Below are positions 16,173 to 24,044 of a stretch of 25,029 bases of DNA, piece after piece. A program made the position numbers and the translations under genes. The DNA comes from DATLZC01 sp037444005 (GTDB lineage Bacteria; Chloroflexota; Dehalococcoidia; DSTF01; JACRBR01). The stretch spans positions 1 through 25,029 of the forward strand of contig JBBING010000031.1 of the NCBI GenBank assembly GCA_037444005.1, written 5' to 3'. The notes under the pieces were generated by a model. It did not search any database and was not told the DNA's origin. It saw only the letters and a list, made by a program, of their open reading frames with translations. Numbering within the stretch: position 1 is the first letter of the stretch; the number at the start of each line of letters is the position of its first letter.

Positions 16173-18128
16173 TCAGACGGCGACGGCGTGGCCGTGAATG
16201 ACGGCCTCCGGCACCTCGAACACTTCGTCGTAGCCCCGGCGCACGCACTCCAGATTCTCGCGGACGACCTGTTCGCTGCGGCGGCCGAACTGCTTTCGCA
16301 GGAACTGCTCCACCCGCTTGAAGAGCTGCTCGCGGCCGATGCCCGCCTGACGCGCGTAGGGCGTCGCCCGCAGGAACACGCCCAGCAGGACGATGCCCTG
16401 CATTCGCACGACCAGGTCCGGGCTGGACGCCACCGAGCGGGCGATGGCCACCGTGTCCAGGGCGAGCACGCGGATGCGCCGCCGGCGGATCTCGTCCTGA
16501 ACCCATCCGGGGAAGGCGTTCCACACGCCCTCGGGCGTCGTCTCGCTGGATTGCACGAAGATGGTGCCGCCCTCCTGCAGGCCGTCGAGAGCCAGCCGCG
16601 AACGGAACGCGTTGACGTCGTTCACCACGAGGAACTCGACCCACTCGAGCTCGCAGTGCGTGCGGATGTGGGCGTCGGCGAGCGTGAGGAAGTAGTTCGT
16701 CGGCAATCCCTTCTTCTCCGAGCCGTACTTCGGGTAAGCCTGCACGTGCACGCCGAAGAGCGCCGCCGCCACCTCGGCGATGAGCTTGTTGGTGGTGATG
16801 GAGCCGAAGCCGCCGACGGAGTGGCCGCGCATCGAGAACGCCCCCGCCGGACGGATGTCCGGCCGCTCGTCGCTGTGGATGGCCAGCGGGTGGCTGATGC
16901 CCACCGTGAAGAGACGCCGCCCTCGCGCTTGCATGTTCTCGACGATGGCCACGATATGCCGCGGCCGGATATCGCGCCCGCCGAGACCGCCCGTGCCCGA
17001 ATACACCTCCGGGATGTGGTCCACTTCCGGATACCCCTCTGCGCCCGACGCCGCGTCCGCGAACGACGCCTTGATCTCGGCGGTGAGCGGGTTGGACTGG
17101 GCGAGGGGCACGTCGAGCCGCTCGAGCACGCTGAACGAGCGAACGCCCCGGAGCGCCTCCACGACCTCCGGCCCCGGGAACGGACGAAACGACGTCACGG
17201 CGAGCACGCCGACGGGCGGCCCGCCCCGGTCGCGAAGCCAGTCCACCGTGGCCATCGCCGTCTCGGCGGCGGAGCCCATCGCCACGACGGCGTACTCGGC
17301 GTCGTCCAGCCGGTAGGGTCGGACGAGCCCGTACGAGCGCCCCGTGAGCCTCGTGAACTCCGCCATGGCCTCCTGCAGCGCGTCGCGGACGTGGTCGTAG
17401 TAGAAGCGCTGGGCGATCTTGCCCTTCATGTAGCTGTCCTGGTTCTGCACGACGCCCGACTGCACACCGGTGTAGGGGTCGAACAGCGGACGCAGCCGCT
17501 CGGCGGGCGGGCCGACGAACCGCTCCATCAGCTCGGGTTCGGGCAGCAGGAGGCTCTCGAGCGTATGCGTCGTCACGAAGCCGTCCTGCACGTTGAAGAA
17601 GGGCGTCCGGCTGGACTCCGCCGCCCTTCGGGCGATGAGCGCCAGGTCCGCCGCCTCCTGCGCGTTCATGGCGAACAGCATGCCCCAGCCCGTGTCCGCG
17701 ACGCCCATGACGTCGTCGTGGCCGGCGTGGACGTTGAGCGACTGGGATGTGAGCGCCCGCGCGCCGATGTGGAAGACGACGGGCAGACGCTTGCCGGCGA
17801 TGGTGTACAGGACCTCCTTCATGAGGATGAGGCCCTGCCCGGATGTGAAGTTGCTCACCCGGCCGCCCGCGGCGGCGAACCCCTCGCACGCCGACGCCGA
17901 ACTGTGCTCGGACTCGGGCTCGAGAAAGACCAGCGGTTCGCCCCAGAGGTTCGTGGCGCCGTTGCCGACGGCGACCTCGTACGCCTGGCCCATGCCGGTG
18001 GACGGCGTAATGGGGTAGGCGCAGGCGCCTTGCGTGACGTGCGTTTCCACGTAGGCCACGGCGGTGGCGCCGTCGGCCGTCGCCGGGATGCCCGGAAACG
18101 GCGCCCGCGCGCTCGAACCGTTGCCCAT
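16173..18128 (-). CDS. 2-oxoacid (pyruvate):ferredoxin oxidoreductase, alpha plus gamma subunit
   Basis: This is the partner subunit of the TPP/iron-sulfur protein encoded just downstream. The 651 residues begin with the alpha domain, with the YPITPSTGM substrate-pocket motif at about 38-46 and TSGQGLILMKEVLY further on. The middle has the domain II region VAMGSAAETA and VTSFRPFPG. The gamma domain follows from about 475, with RGHSVGGFGSITTNKLIAE and KYGSEKKGLPTNYFLTLAD. Together the two genes rebuild the NifJ domain order. ATG 18128 follows AGGAGG with a seven-base spacer. The open frame reaching 18380 runs through the promoter region and is not used. The two genes form an operon expressed away from the ABC exporter. 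Confidence 0.93.
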   Translation of the reverse strand: MGNGSSARAPFPGIPATADGATAVAYVETHVTQGACAYPITPSTGMGQAYEVAVGNGATNLWGEPLVFLEPESEHSSASACEGFAAAGGRVSNFTSGQGLILMKEVLYTIAGKRLPVVFHIGARALTSQSLNVHAGHDDVMGVADTGWGMLFAMNAQEAADLALIARRAAESSRTPFFNVQDGFVTTHTLESLLLPEPELMERFVGPPAERLRPLFDPYTGVQSGVVQNQDSYMKGKIAQRFYYDHVRDALQEAMAEFTRLTGRSYGLVRPYRLDDAEYAVVAMGSAAETAMATVDWLRDRGGPPVGVLAVTSFRPFPGPEVVEALRGVRSFSVLERLDVPLAQSNPLTAEIKASFADAASGAEGYPEVDHIPEVYSGTGGLGGRDIRPRHIVAIVENMQARGRRLFTVGISHPLAIHSDERPDIRPAGAFSMRGHSVGGFGSITTNKLIAEVAAALFGVHVQAYPKYGSEKKGLPTNYFLTLADAHIRTHCELEWVEFLVVNDVNAFRSRLALDGLQEGGTIFVQSSETTPEGVWNAFPGWVQDEIRRRRIRVLALDTVAIARSVASSPDLVVRMQGIVLLGVFLRATPYARQAGIGREQLFKRVEQFLRKQFGRRSEQVVRENLECVRRGYDEVFEVPEAVIHGHAVAV

Positions 18129-18172
18129 GTGGCGCCTCCTCGGCTCAGGCCGCCTCGACCTGTCCACGATCC

Positions 18173-18201
18173 AGTATCGACCCCGACGAACGCCCTCACA
18201 A
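18173..18201 (-). promoter_or_regulatory. Putative promoter of the oxidoreductase operon
   Basis: On the minus strand, TTGTGA (18201-18196) and GATACT (18178-18173) are separated by exactly 17 bases, each with four matches to the sigma-70 consensus. The predicted start near 18166 leaves a leader of about 38 bases that includes the AGGAGG ribosome binding site. Confidence 0.5.
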
Positions 18202-18250
18202 TGCGCGAGAACCCCGAACGGGCGCCTCGGGGACGTTCGCCGCCGAATTC

Positions 18251-18277
18251 GGCCCGAACGGCCTGTCCGTTCGGGCC
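18251..18277. other. Perfect hairpin between divergent operons
   Basis: GGCCCGAACGG (18251-18261) and CCGTTCGGGCC (18267-18277) form an 11-pair stem with a five-base CCTGT loop. The location is 5' of both flanking genes, so it is unlikely to end either transcript. It could be an operator, or a leader structure of the ABC exporter mRNA. The core CCGAACGG also occurs singly at about 18216. Confidence 0.5.
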
Positions 18278-18378
18278 ACCAACGGACGGCTCCTCGACGC
18301 CCGGCCACCTCGACCGGCTTGTCGCTACGCACGAGAACCGGCATGCTGGTGGCTACCCGCCGAATCCGAGTCGCGCCC

Positions 18379-20154
18379 ATGCTGGACCCGCACCTGACCC
18401 GATATCTCCTCCGCTATCGCTGGCGGTACCTCTTAGGCTTCGTGGCGCTGCTTTCGGCGTCTCTCGTGGTCATGCTGCCGCCGGTGGCCCTCCGGCACGC
18501 CATCGACAGCATCGCCGAAGGCACGACCCGGGCCCAACTCGCGCGGTACGCGCTCCTCATCCTCGCGCTCGCGCTGGTCGAGAGCGTCCTGCGCTTCGCC
18601 GCGCGCCATCTCGTCTCGGGCACGTCCCGGCGGGTCGAGTACGAGCTCCGCAACGCCCTGGCGGCCAAGCTGATGGAGCTGGATCAGAGCTTTTATGTCA
18701 AATCACACACGGGCGACCTCATGGCCCGCTGCACCAACGACCTCCAGGTCGTCCGCGACCTCGTCGGCCCCGCCCTCATCGATATCCTGCGCACCTTCAC
18801 CATGATCCTCATCGGATTCGGGTTCCTGCTCAGCATCGACCTTCGCCTCGCGCTCATCGCCATCGCCTACTTCCCGTTCGTCGCCGCCGTCATCGTCTAC
18901 TTCCGCTCGACGGTGGAGGCGAAGTTCCAGGCGGTGCAGGACCAATTCGGCGAGCTCGCCAACCACGTGCAGGAGAACATCTCGGGGATCCGCACCATCA
19001 AGGCGTACGCGCAGGAGGAGGCGGAAACGCAGGCCTTCGCGCGGGCGAATCGTGAAATGCTGAAGCGGTCGTTGTCGTGGGCGTACTACACGGGCGCGAT
19101 GTGGCCCCTCATGGCCGCGATGGCGGGCGCCTCGACAGCGCTCGTCCTCTGGTTCGGCGGCCACGACGTGGTCTCCGGGCGCATCACCATCGGCGAGTTC
19201 GTCCAGTTCAACAGCTACCTGGGCATCCTCGCCAACCCGCTCATGTCGCTGGGATGGACGGTCAACGCCTGGCAGCAGGGCACGGCCTCCATGCGCCGCA
19301 TCGCCGACGTGCTGACGACGCGCCCCGCGGTGCGCGAGCCGCGCACGCCGACGCGCCTCGGGCAAGTCCGCGGCGACATCGAATTCAGGCGCGTCACCTT
19401 CGGATACCTGCCCGGGCGTCCCGTGCTGCGCGACATCGACCTCGTGATTCCGGCGGGCGCGACCGTGGCCATCGTGGGCGCCACCGGAGCCGGCAAGACG
19501 ACGCTCGCGCACCTCCTCGTGCGGCTCTACGACCCCTGGGAGGGACAGATCACGCTCGACGGCGTCGACCTTCGGGAGCTCTCGCTGGCGGATCTGCGGG
19601 CCGCCATCGGCTTCGTGCCGCAGGAGTCCTTCCTGTTCTCCGAGACGCTGCGCGAGAACATCGCCTTCGGCCGTCCCGACCCGCCGGAGGACCTGCTCCT
19701 GCGGGCGGTGGAGACGTCGCAGCTCGTGAACGATCTGCCGCAGCTCCCCGGGGGTCTCGATACCATGATCGGCGAGCGCGGGGTGACCCTCTCGGGCGGA
19801 CAGAAGCAGCGCGCCGCGCTGGCCCGCGCACTCCTCAAAGACCCGCCCGTCCTCGTCCTCGACGACGCCCTCGCCCACGTGGACACGCACACCGAGGAGG
19901 AGATCCTGCGCCGCCTGCGCGCGTTCATCGAGCGGCGCACGACCATCCTCATCGCCCACCGGACCTCCACCGTCGCGTCGGCCGACCTCATCGTCGCTCT
20001 CGAGGACGGGGCCATCGCCGAGGCGGGGACCCACGAGGAGCTCCTGCGCCTGAACGGCGTGTACGCCCGCCTCTACCGACGGCAACTGCTCGCCGAGCAG
20101 ATCGAAGCCGAAGAACAGGAGACCGAGGTGGTGGAAGGAGAGCGCCCGGCATGA
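18379..20154 (+). CDS. ABC exporter half-transporter with degenerate catalytic site
   Basis: It is a type IV (MsbA-like) exporter half of 591 residues. Six transmembrane helices occupy about 1-310, then a nucleotide-binding domain has Walker A GATGAGKT (367-374), Q-loop FVPQESFLF, signature LSGGQ (471-475), Walker B VLVLDDALAHVD with Asp496 where the catalytic Glu should be, and the LIAHRTSTV switch. Asp in that position is typical of one partner in heterodimeric exporters such as MdlA or TM287, which hydrolyse ATP at only one of two sites. ATG 18379 is preferred by alignment of the N-terminus MLDPHLTRYLLRYRWRY; no strong ribosome binding site is visible, and ATG 18343 is an alternative. The gene overlaps the next by ATGA. 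The cargo is unknown. Confidence 0.93.
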   Translation: MLDPHLTRYLLRYRWRYLLGFVALLSASLVVMLPPVALRHAIDSIAEGTTRAQLARYALLILALALVESVLRFAARHLVSGTSRRVEYELRNALAAKLMELDQSFYVKSHTGDLMARCTNDLQVVRDLVGPALIDILRTFTMILIGFGFLLSIDLRLALIAIAYFPFVAAVIVYFRSTVEAKFQAVQDQFGELANHVQENISGIRTIKAYAQEEAETQAFARANREMLKRSLSWAYYTGAMWPLMAAMAGASTALVLWFGGHDVVSGRITIGEFVQFNSYLGILANPLMSLGWTVNAWQQGTASMRRIADVLTTRPAVREPRTPTRLGQVRGDIEFRRVTFGYLPGRPVLRDIDLVIPAGATVAIVGATGAGKTTLAHLLVRLYDPWEGQITLDGVDLRELSLADLRAAIGFVPQESFLFSETLRENIAFGRPDPPEDLLLRAVETSQLVNDLPQLPGGLDTMIGERGVTLSGGQKQRAALARALLKDPPVLVLDDALAHVDTHTEEEILRRLRAFIERRTTILIAHRTSTVASADLIVALEDGAIAEAGTHEELLRLNGVYARLYRRQLLAEQIEAEEQETEVVEGERPA

Positions 20155-21950
20155 CCACCGCCGCCTTCGACGAACGCGAGGTTCTCGGGCGTATCTACGA
20201 CACGCGCCTCTTGCGCCGGTTGGCCGGCTATCTTCGCCCCTACGTCTGGCCCATCACGGCCGCCCTGGTCATGCTGCTCGCGGTATCCGGGCTCGAGATC
20301 GTCGGCCCGCTCATCGTGCGCTACGCGATCGATGAACAGATCGCGAAGGGGCGGACCGACAGGCTCGGATCGCTGGTGGCGGCGTACCTCGGCGTCCTGT
20401 CAGCCATCTTCGTCATGCGCTACGCCCAGACGGTGCTCATGACGTACGTCGGTCAGCGGGCGATGATGGACATGCGCCTGCAGCTCTTCGCGCATCTGCA
20501 GCGAATGGCCATCGCCTTCTTCGACCGCAATCCCGTGGGCCGCCTCGTCACGAGACTGACGAACGACATCGCGACTCTCGAGCGCGTGCTGTCGCAGGGA
20601 GTCGTCGAGACGCTGTCCAACCTCCTGATGATCGGCGCCATCGTCGTCGTGCTGGCCGTGCTCGACTGGCGGCTCGCGCTCGTGATGTATCTGTTCCTCC
20701 CGCCGCTGATCCTCGCGGTCCGGTACTTCGCCTTTACGCAGCGCGACGGCTACCGGGAGCAGCGGTCGTGGCTGGCCCGCATCAACGCCTACCTCAACGA
20801 GAACATCTCGGGCATGGCGGTGGTGCAGCTCTTCAACCGCCAGCGGGAGAACCTGCGGCGTTTCGACGAACGGAACCGCGGCCTGCTCGACGCCAACCTG
20901 CGGGTGCTCGGCTGGTACGCCATCTTCGAACCCACCGTCGTGCTCTTCGGCGCGGTCACAACGGGGACCATCCTCTGGTACGGCGGCGGACGCGTCGTGC
21001 AGGAGGCGCTCTCGCTCGGGACACTCGTCGCCTTCATCCAGTACATGCAGCGCTTCTACTGGCCCATTCGCGATCTCTCGGATCGGTACACCACCCTTCA
21101 GCAGGCGATGGCGTCCTCCGAGCGCATCTTCGGCGTCCTCGACGAACCCGAGGAGGTGGTCGACCCGCCCGCCCCCGTGCATCTGGAGCGCGTCCGGGGC
21201 CAGATCGAGTTCCGCAACGTCTGGTTCGCGTACGAGAACGAGCACTGGGTGCTCCAGGACGTGTCGTTCACCATCGCCCCGGGCGAGAAGGTCGCCATCG
21301 TGGGCGCCACCGGGGCCGGCAAGTCGACGCTGATGAGCCTCCTAAGCCGGTTCTACGACGTGCAGCGCGGCGAGATCCTCGTCGACGGCGTGCCTATCAC
21401 CGCCGTCCCGCAGCGAGAGCTCCGCCGCCACGTCGGCGTCGTGCTACAAGACCCATTCCTGTTCACCGACACCGTACAGGAGAACATCCGCCTGCGGGAC
21501 ACCTCCATCTCCCCCGAGCGAGTCCGGGCGGCGGCGAGGCTCGTAGGGGCCGACGCCTTCATCATGAAGATGCGCAACGGTTACGACACCGTGCTCGCCG
21601 AACGGGGCGCCAACCTCTCGACCGGGCAGAAGCAGCTCCTCGCGCTCGCGCGCGTCGCCGCCTTCGACCCCGAGATCGTGCTGGTGATGGACGAAGCCAC
21701 CGCCAGCATCGATCCCGAGACGGAGGCGTCGATTCAGGAAAGCATCCGCCGGGTGACCGCGAGCCGCACGTCCATCATCATCGCCCACCGCCTGAACACC
21801 ATTCGCCACGTCGACCGCATCATCGTGCTGCACAGGGGCCGCGTCGCCGAAACGGGGACCCACGCCGAGCTCCTGGCCCGCCGCGGCGTCTACTATCGCC
21901 TGTACGAGCTCCAGTACAAGGACCAGGACCTCGGTCTCGCCGGCGGCTGA
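20151..21950 (+). CDS. ABC exporter half-transporter with canonical catalytic Glu
   Basis: This is the 599-residue partner of the preceding gene. Its N-terminal six-helix membrane domain spans about 25-330. The nucleotide-binding domain has Walker A GATGAGKST (385-393), Q-loop VVLQDPFLF, signature LSTGQ (489-493, Thr for the usual Gly), Walker B VLVMDEATASID with Glu515, and IIAHRLNTI. In the heterodimer, the first protein's Asp496 site is completed by this protein's variant LSTGQ, so both changes fall in one composite ATP site. The other site (Glu515 with LSGGQ) stays competent. This is the pattern seen in MdlA/MdlB-like pairs. ATG 20151 overlaps the previous stop and follows GGAGAG. Lipids, peptides or drugs are possible substrates; none can be singled out. 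Confidence 0.94.
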   Translation: MTTAAFDEREVLGRIYDTRLLRRLAGYLRPYVWPITAALVMLLAVSGLEIVGPLIVRYAIDEQIAKGRTDRLGSLVAAYLGVLSAIFVMRYAQTVLMTYVGQRAMMDMRLQLFAHLQRMAIAFFDRNPVGRLVTRLTNDIATLERVLSQGVVETLSNLLMIGAIVVVLAVLDWRLALVMYLFLPPLILAVRYFAFTQRDGYREQRSWLARINAYLNENISGMAVVQLFNRQRENLRRFDERNRGLLDANLRVLGWYAIFEPTVVLFGAVTTGTILWYGGGRVVQEALSLGTLVAFIQYMQRFYWPIRDLSDRYTTLQQAMASSERIFGVLDEPEEVVDPPAPVHLERVRGQIEFRNVWFAYENEHWVLQDVSFTIAPGEKVAIVGATGAGKSTLMSLLSRFYDVQRGEILVDGVPITAVPQRELRRHVGVVLQDPFLFTDTVQENIRLRDTSISPERVRAAARLVGADAFIMKMRNGYDTVLAERGANLSTGQKQLLALARVAAFDPEIVLVMDEATASIDPETEASIQESIRRVTASRTSIIIAHRLNTIRHVDRIIVLHRGRVAETGTHAELLARRGVYYRLYELQYKDQDLGLAGG

Positions 21951-21963
21951 GCACTCCGAGCGG

Positions 21964-21992
21964 TTCCCCTTCGGCGCTTCGCAGGGTACGAT
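21964..21992 (+). promoter_or_regulatory. Putative promoter giving a near-leaderless transcript
   Basis: A weak TTCCCC box (21964-21969) and TACGAT (21987-21992) are 17 bases apart. The expected start near 21999 is only two or three bases before ATG 22002, and no ribosome binding site precedes that ATG. The promoter is therefore consistent with leaderless translation. Confidence 0.3.
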
Positions 21993-22001
21993 GGCGACGC
22001 T

Positions 22002-22442
22002 ATGCGCCTGGAAGACGACCCCGTCGCCCGCGAGCTCATCGAGAGCGCGAACCTGATGCGCCTCGCGTACGTCGGCCCCCACGACCAGCCGTACGTCGTG
22101 CCCGTCTGGTGGCGGTATGCCGACGGCGAGTTCGTGGTCGTGACTGGACCCCGCGCGGACAAGGTGCGGCGTCTCGCCCGGCGGCCCAAGGTGGCGTTCA
22201 CCATCGACACCTCGTCGGCGCCCTACCACGTCCTGCTCGTCCAAGGCGACGCCGTGCTCGAAGAGATGGACGGTATGGCGCCCGAGTACCCCGAGATCGT
22301 GACGCGCTTCCTCGGGCCCCTGGCGGAAGCGTACCTCTCGCGCATGCGGGAGCGAGTCCAGCGGCAAGTGCGCATCCGCATCCGGCCCCGGTCGTGGCGC
22401 GTGCTCGACTTTACGACGCGCTTCCCGAAGAGCCTCCGGTAA
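22002..22442 (+). CDS. Pyridoxamine 5'-phosphate oxidase-like split-barrel protein (FMN or F420 type)
   Basis: This 146-residue protein belongs to the split beta-barrel flavin/deazaflavin-binding group. Visible signatures are MRLAYVGPHDQPYVVPVWW with strand-turn-strand geometry, then FVVVTGPRADKVRRLARRPK, where the Lys/Arg cluster usually contacts the cofactor phosphate, and VAFTIDTSSAPYHVLLVQGDAVL. Members either oxidise small substrates with FMN or reduce them with F420H2, and sequence alone does not decide which. It is too short to be a classical PdxH (about 210 residues), so a vitamin B6 role is not supported. It lies 51 bases after the ABC exporter and lacks a clear ribosome binding site. 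Confidence 0.8.
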   Translation: MRLEDDPVARELIESANLMRLAYVGPHDQPYVVPVWWRYADGEFVVVTGPRADKVRRLARRPKVAFTIDTSSAPYHVLLVQGDAVLEEMDGMAPEYPEIVTRFLGPLAEAYLSRMRERVQRQVRIRIRPRSWRVLDFTTRFPKSLR

Positions 22443-22449
22443 CCATCGC

Positions 22450-22478
22450 TTCACCCGCCGCGTCAGACGGCCGATACC
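22450..22478 (+). promoter_or_regulatory. Putative promoter of the HD-GYP gene
   Basis: TTCACC (22450-22455) and GATACC (22473-22478) are separated by 17 bases, with four and three consensus matches. The predicted start near 22485 coincides with the gene's first codons, again suggesting a leaderless message with ATG 22488 as initiator. Confidence 0.3.
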
Positions 22479-22481
22479 TCT

Positions 22482-24044
22482 GTGGAGATGGGCGTCGCCG
22501 GCGCAACCGCGGAGCTTCGACCACGACGCGCAAGGACGTCATGGCGCGACCTCGTCGCCCACGCGCCGGTCGCCATCGTCGTCGTCGATTCCGACGGCGT
22601 CGTGACGTTCTGGAACGAGGCGGCAGCCCGCCTTACCGGCTGGGCGCCGGCTGAAGCGATCGGGAGGCCGTTTCCCTGCCTGCTGGCCCGTGATCGCCGC
22701 AGCATGCGCGTCTGGCTGCGGGCGGCGCAAAGGTCTACACGTTCGAGATCCTTCCGCTGCACGCTCGTCCGCCGTGACGGCTCGACCGTGGCCGCGACGG
22801 TCTTTCCGCAGGGCCTCGCAGACGACCGGAACGCTTCCGCGGCCCTGTACATCGTGGAAGAGCCGACGCTGCGCAGCGCCTCCGGCGACGTCGTCCCCTT
22901 CGCCCGCCGACCGCTCGACGGAGCGTCGGCGACGCGGCTGGCCGAGACCATCGTGCGCCTGCTGACGGCGCAGGGCCCCCTCCAGGACAAGCTCGACCTG
23001 GTGACACGCCAGCTTATCGCCATCACCGGCATGGAGGCCATCGACATTTACTGGTGGGACCCGCAGAGCGACCGCCCCATCGCTCGGAGCGCGGCGGCGA
23101 CGTTCGATCCTGCGCTCGTGAGCGCATGGACCACGGAGCCGGGCGGGCCGATCATGGACGAGCTTCGCCGGACGCGAAGGCCAGTCGTGTTCGACGACCC
23201 CGCCCGCGACCCACGGTTGTCGGACCGGCAGCGTCAGATTCTCGCGGCCGGGGGCGTCCGCTCCGCGGCGACCATTCCCCTCACGTGGCGGGGCGAGCTC
23301 TCGGGTGTGCTTTCGGTAGGCAGCCTGCGCCCTCGCGCCTTCGACGACGCGGCGCTGCGGCTACTGCGCACCGTCGCCGAGGGCGTCGTCGCGATGTTCC
23401 ACGCCGAACGGCTGATGGACGGCCTGCGCGCGGCCTCGCGCCGCAACGCGGAGCTTCGGGAGCAGACCGTCATGATGCTGGCCTCCGTCGCCGAGGCCCG
23501 CGACCAGGTGACGGGCCTGCACTTGCACAATATTCGGACTGTGGCCGAACTCCTGGCGCGCGAGCTCGGATACTCGCGGGTAGAGGCCCACGAGCTGGGG
23601 CTGGCGGCGGCGTTGCACGACATCGGGAAGGTTCGCGTGCCCGATCTGGTGCTCGCCCGACGGGGACCCCTCACACCCGTCGAACGCCGCCTCATCCAGC
23701 AGCACACCATCTGGGGGAGCGAGCTCCTCGGGGGAGCCCCGGACTTCCGGCTCGCGGCCGTCGTCGCGCGTCACCATCACGAGCGCTGGGACGGGACCGG
23801 CTATCCCGACGGTCTCGCAGGCGACGAGATCCCGGAGGCCGCCGCCATCGTCGCCGTCGCCGATTCCCTCGACGCCATCACGAGCGACCGCGCATACCGC
23901 CGGGCCCGCTCGCTCGAGGATGCCGTCTCCGAGATCGCCCGGCACGCGGGCACGCAGTTCAGCCCCAGGGTCGTCCGGGCGCTACTGGCGCTGGCCGCTC
24001 GCGGCGCGCTCCAGCAGGCCCTTCGGAACAGGCGCGCCGCCTAG
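22482..24044 (+). CDS. PAS-GAF-HD-GYP domain protein (cyclic-di-GMP phosphodiesterase type)
   Basis: This 520-residue signalling protein has a PAS domain at about 20-125 (VAIVVVDSDGVVTFWNEAA), a GAF domain at about 155-312, and a C-terminal HD-GYP domain at about 325-510. HD-GYP hallmarks are TGLH (344-347), HDIGK (379-383), HHHERWDGTGYP (431-442) and VADSLDAITSDRAYR (459-473). The metal-binding His and Asp residues are all present, so hydrolysis of cyclic-di-GMP or a related dinucleotide is likely. PAS and GAF would sense a small ligand or redox state. There is no membrane helix, so it is cytoplasmic. GTG 22482 or ATG 22488 may be the start; neither has a spaced ribosome binding site. Its stop codon overlaps the stop of the convergent dehydrogenase gene. 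Confidence 0.92.
   Translation: MEMGVAGATAELRPRRARTSWRDLVAHAPVAIVVVDSDGVVTFWNEAAARLTGWAPAEAIGRPFPCLLARDRRSMRVWLRAAQRSTRSRSFRCTLVRRDGSTVAATVFPQGLADDRNASAALYIVEEPTLRSASGDVVPFARRPLDGASATRLAETIVRLLTAQGPLQDKLDLVTRQLIAITGMEAIDIYWWDPQSDRPIARSAAATFDPALVSAWTTEPGGPIMDELRRTRRPVVFDDPARDPRLSDRQRQILAAGGVRSAATIPLTWRGELSGVLSVGSLRPRAFDDAALRLLRTVAEGVVAMFHAERLMDGLRAASRRNAELREQTVMMLASVAEARDQVTGLHLHNIRTVAELLARELGYSRVEAHELGLAAALHDIGKVRVPDLVLARRGPLTPVERRLIQQHTIWGSELLGGAPDFRLAAVVARHHHERWDGTGYPDGLAGDEIPEAAAIVAVADSLDAITSDRAYRRARSLEDAVSEIARHAGTQFSPRVVRALLALAARGALQQALRNRRAA

Noticed and set aside
16188..19055. 955-codon plus-strand open frame opposite the oxidoreductase alpha/gamma gene
   Set aside because: It is an antisense shadow. 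The minus strand carries the conserved YPITPSTGM and gamma-domain motifs with a good ribosome binding site.
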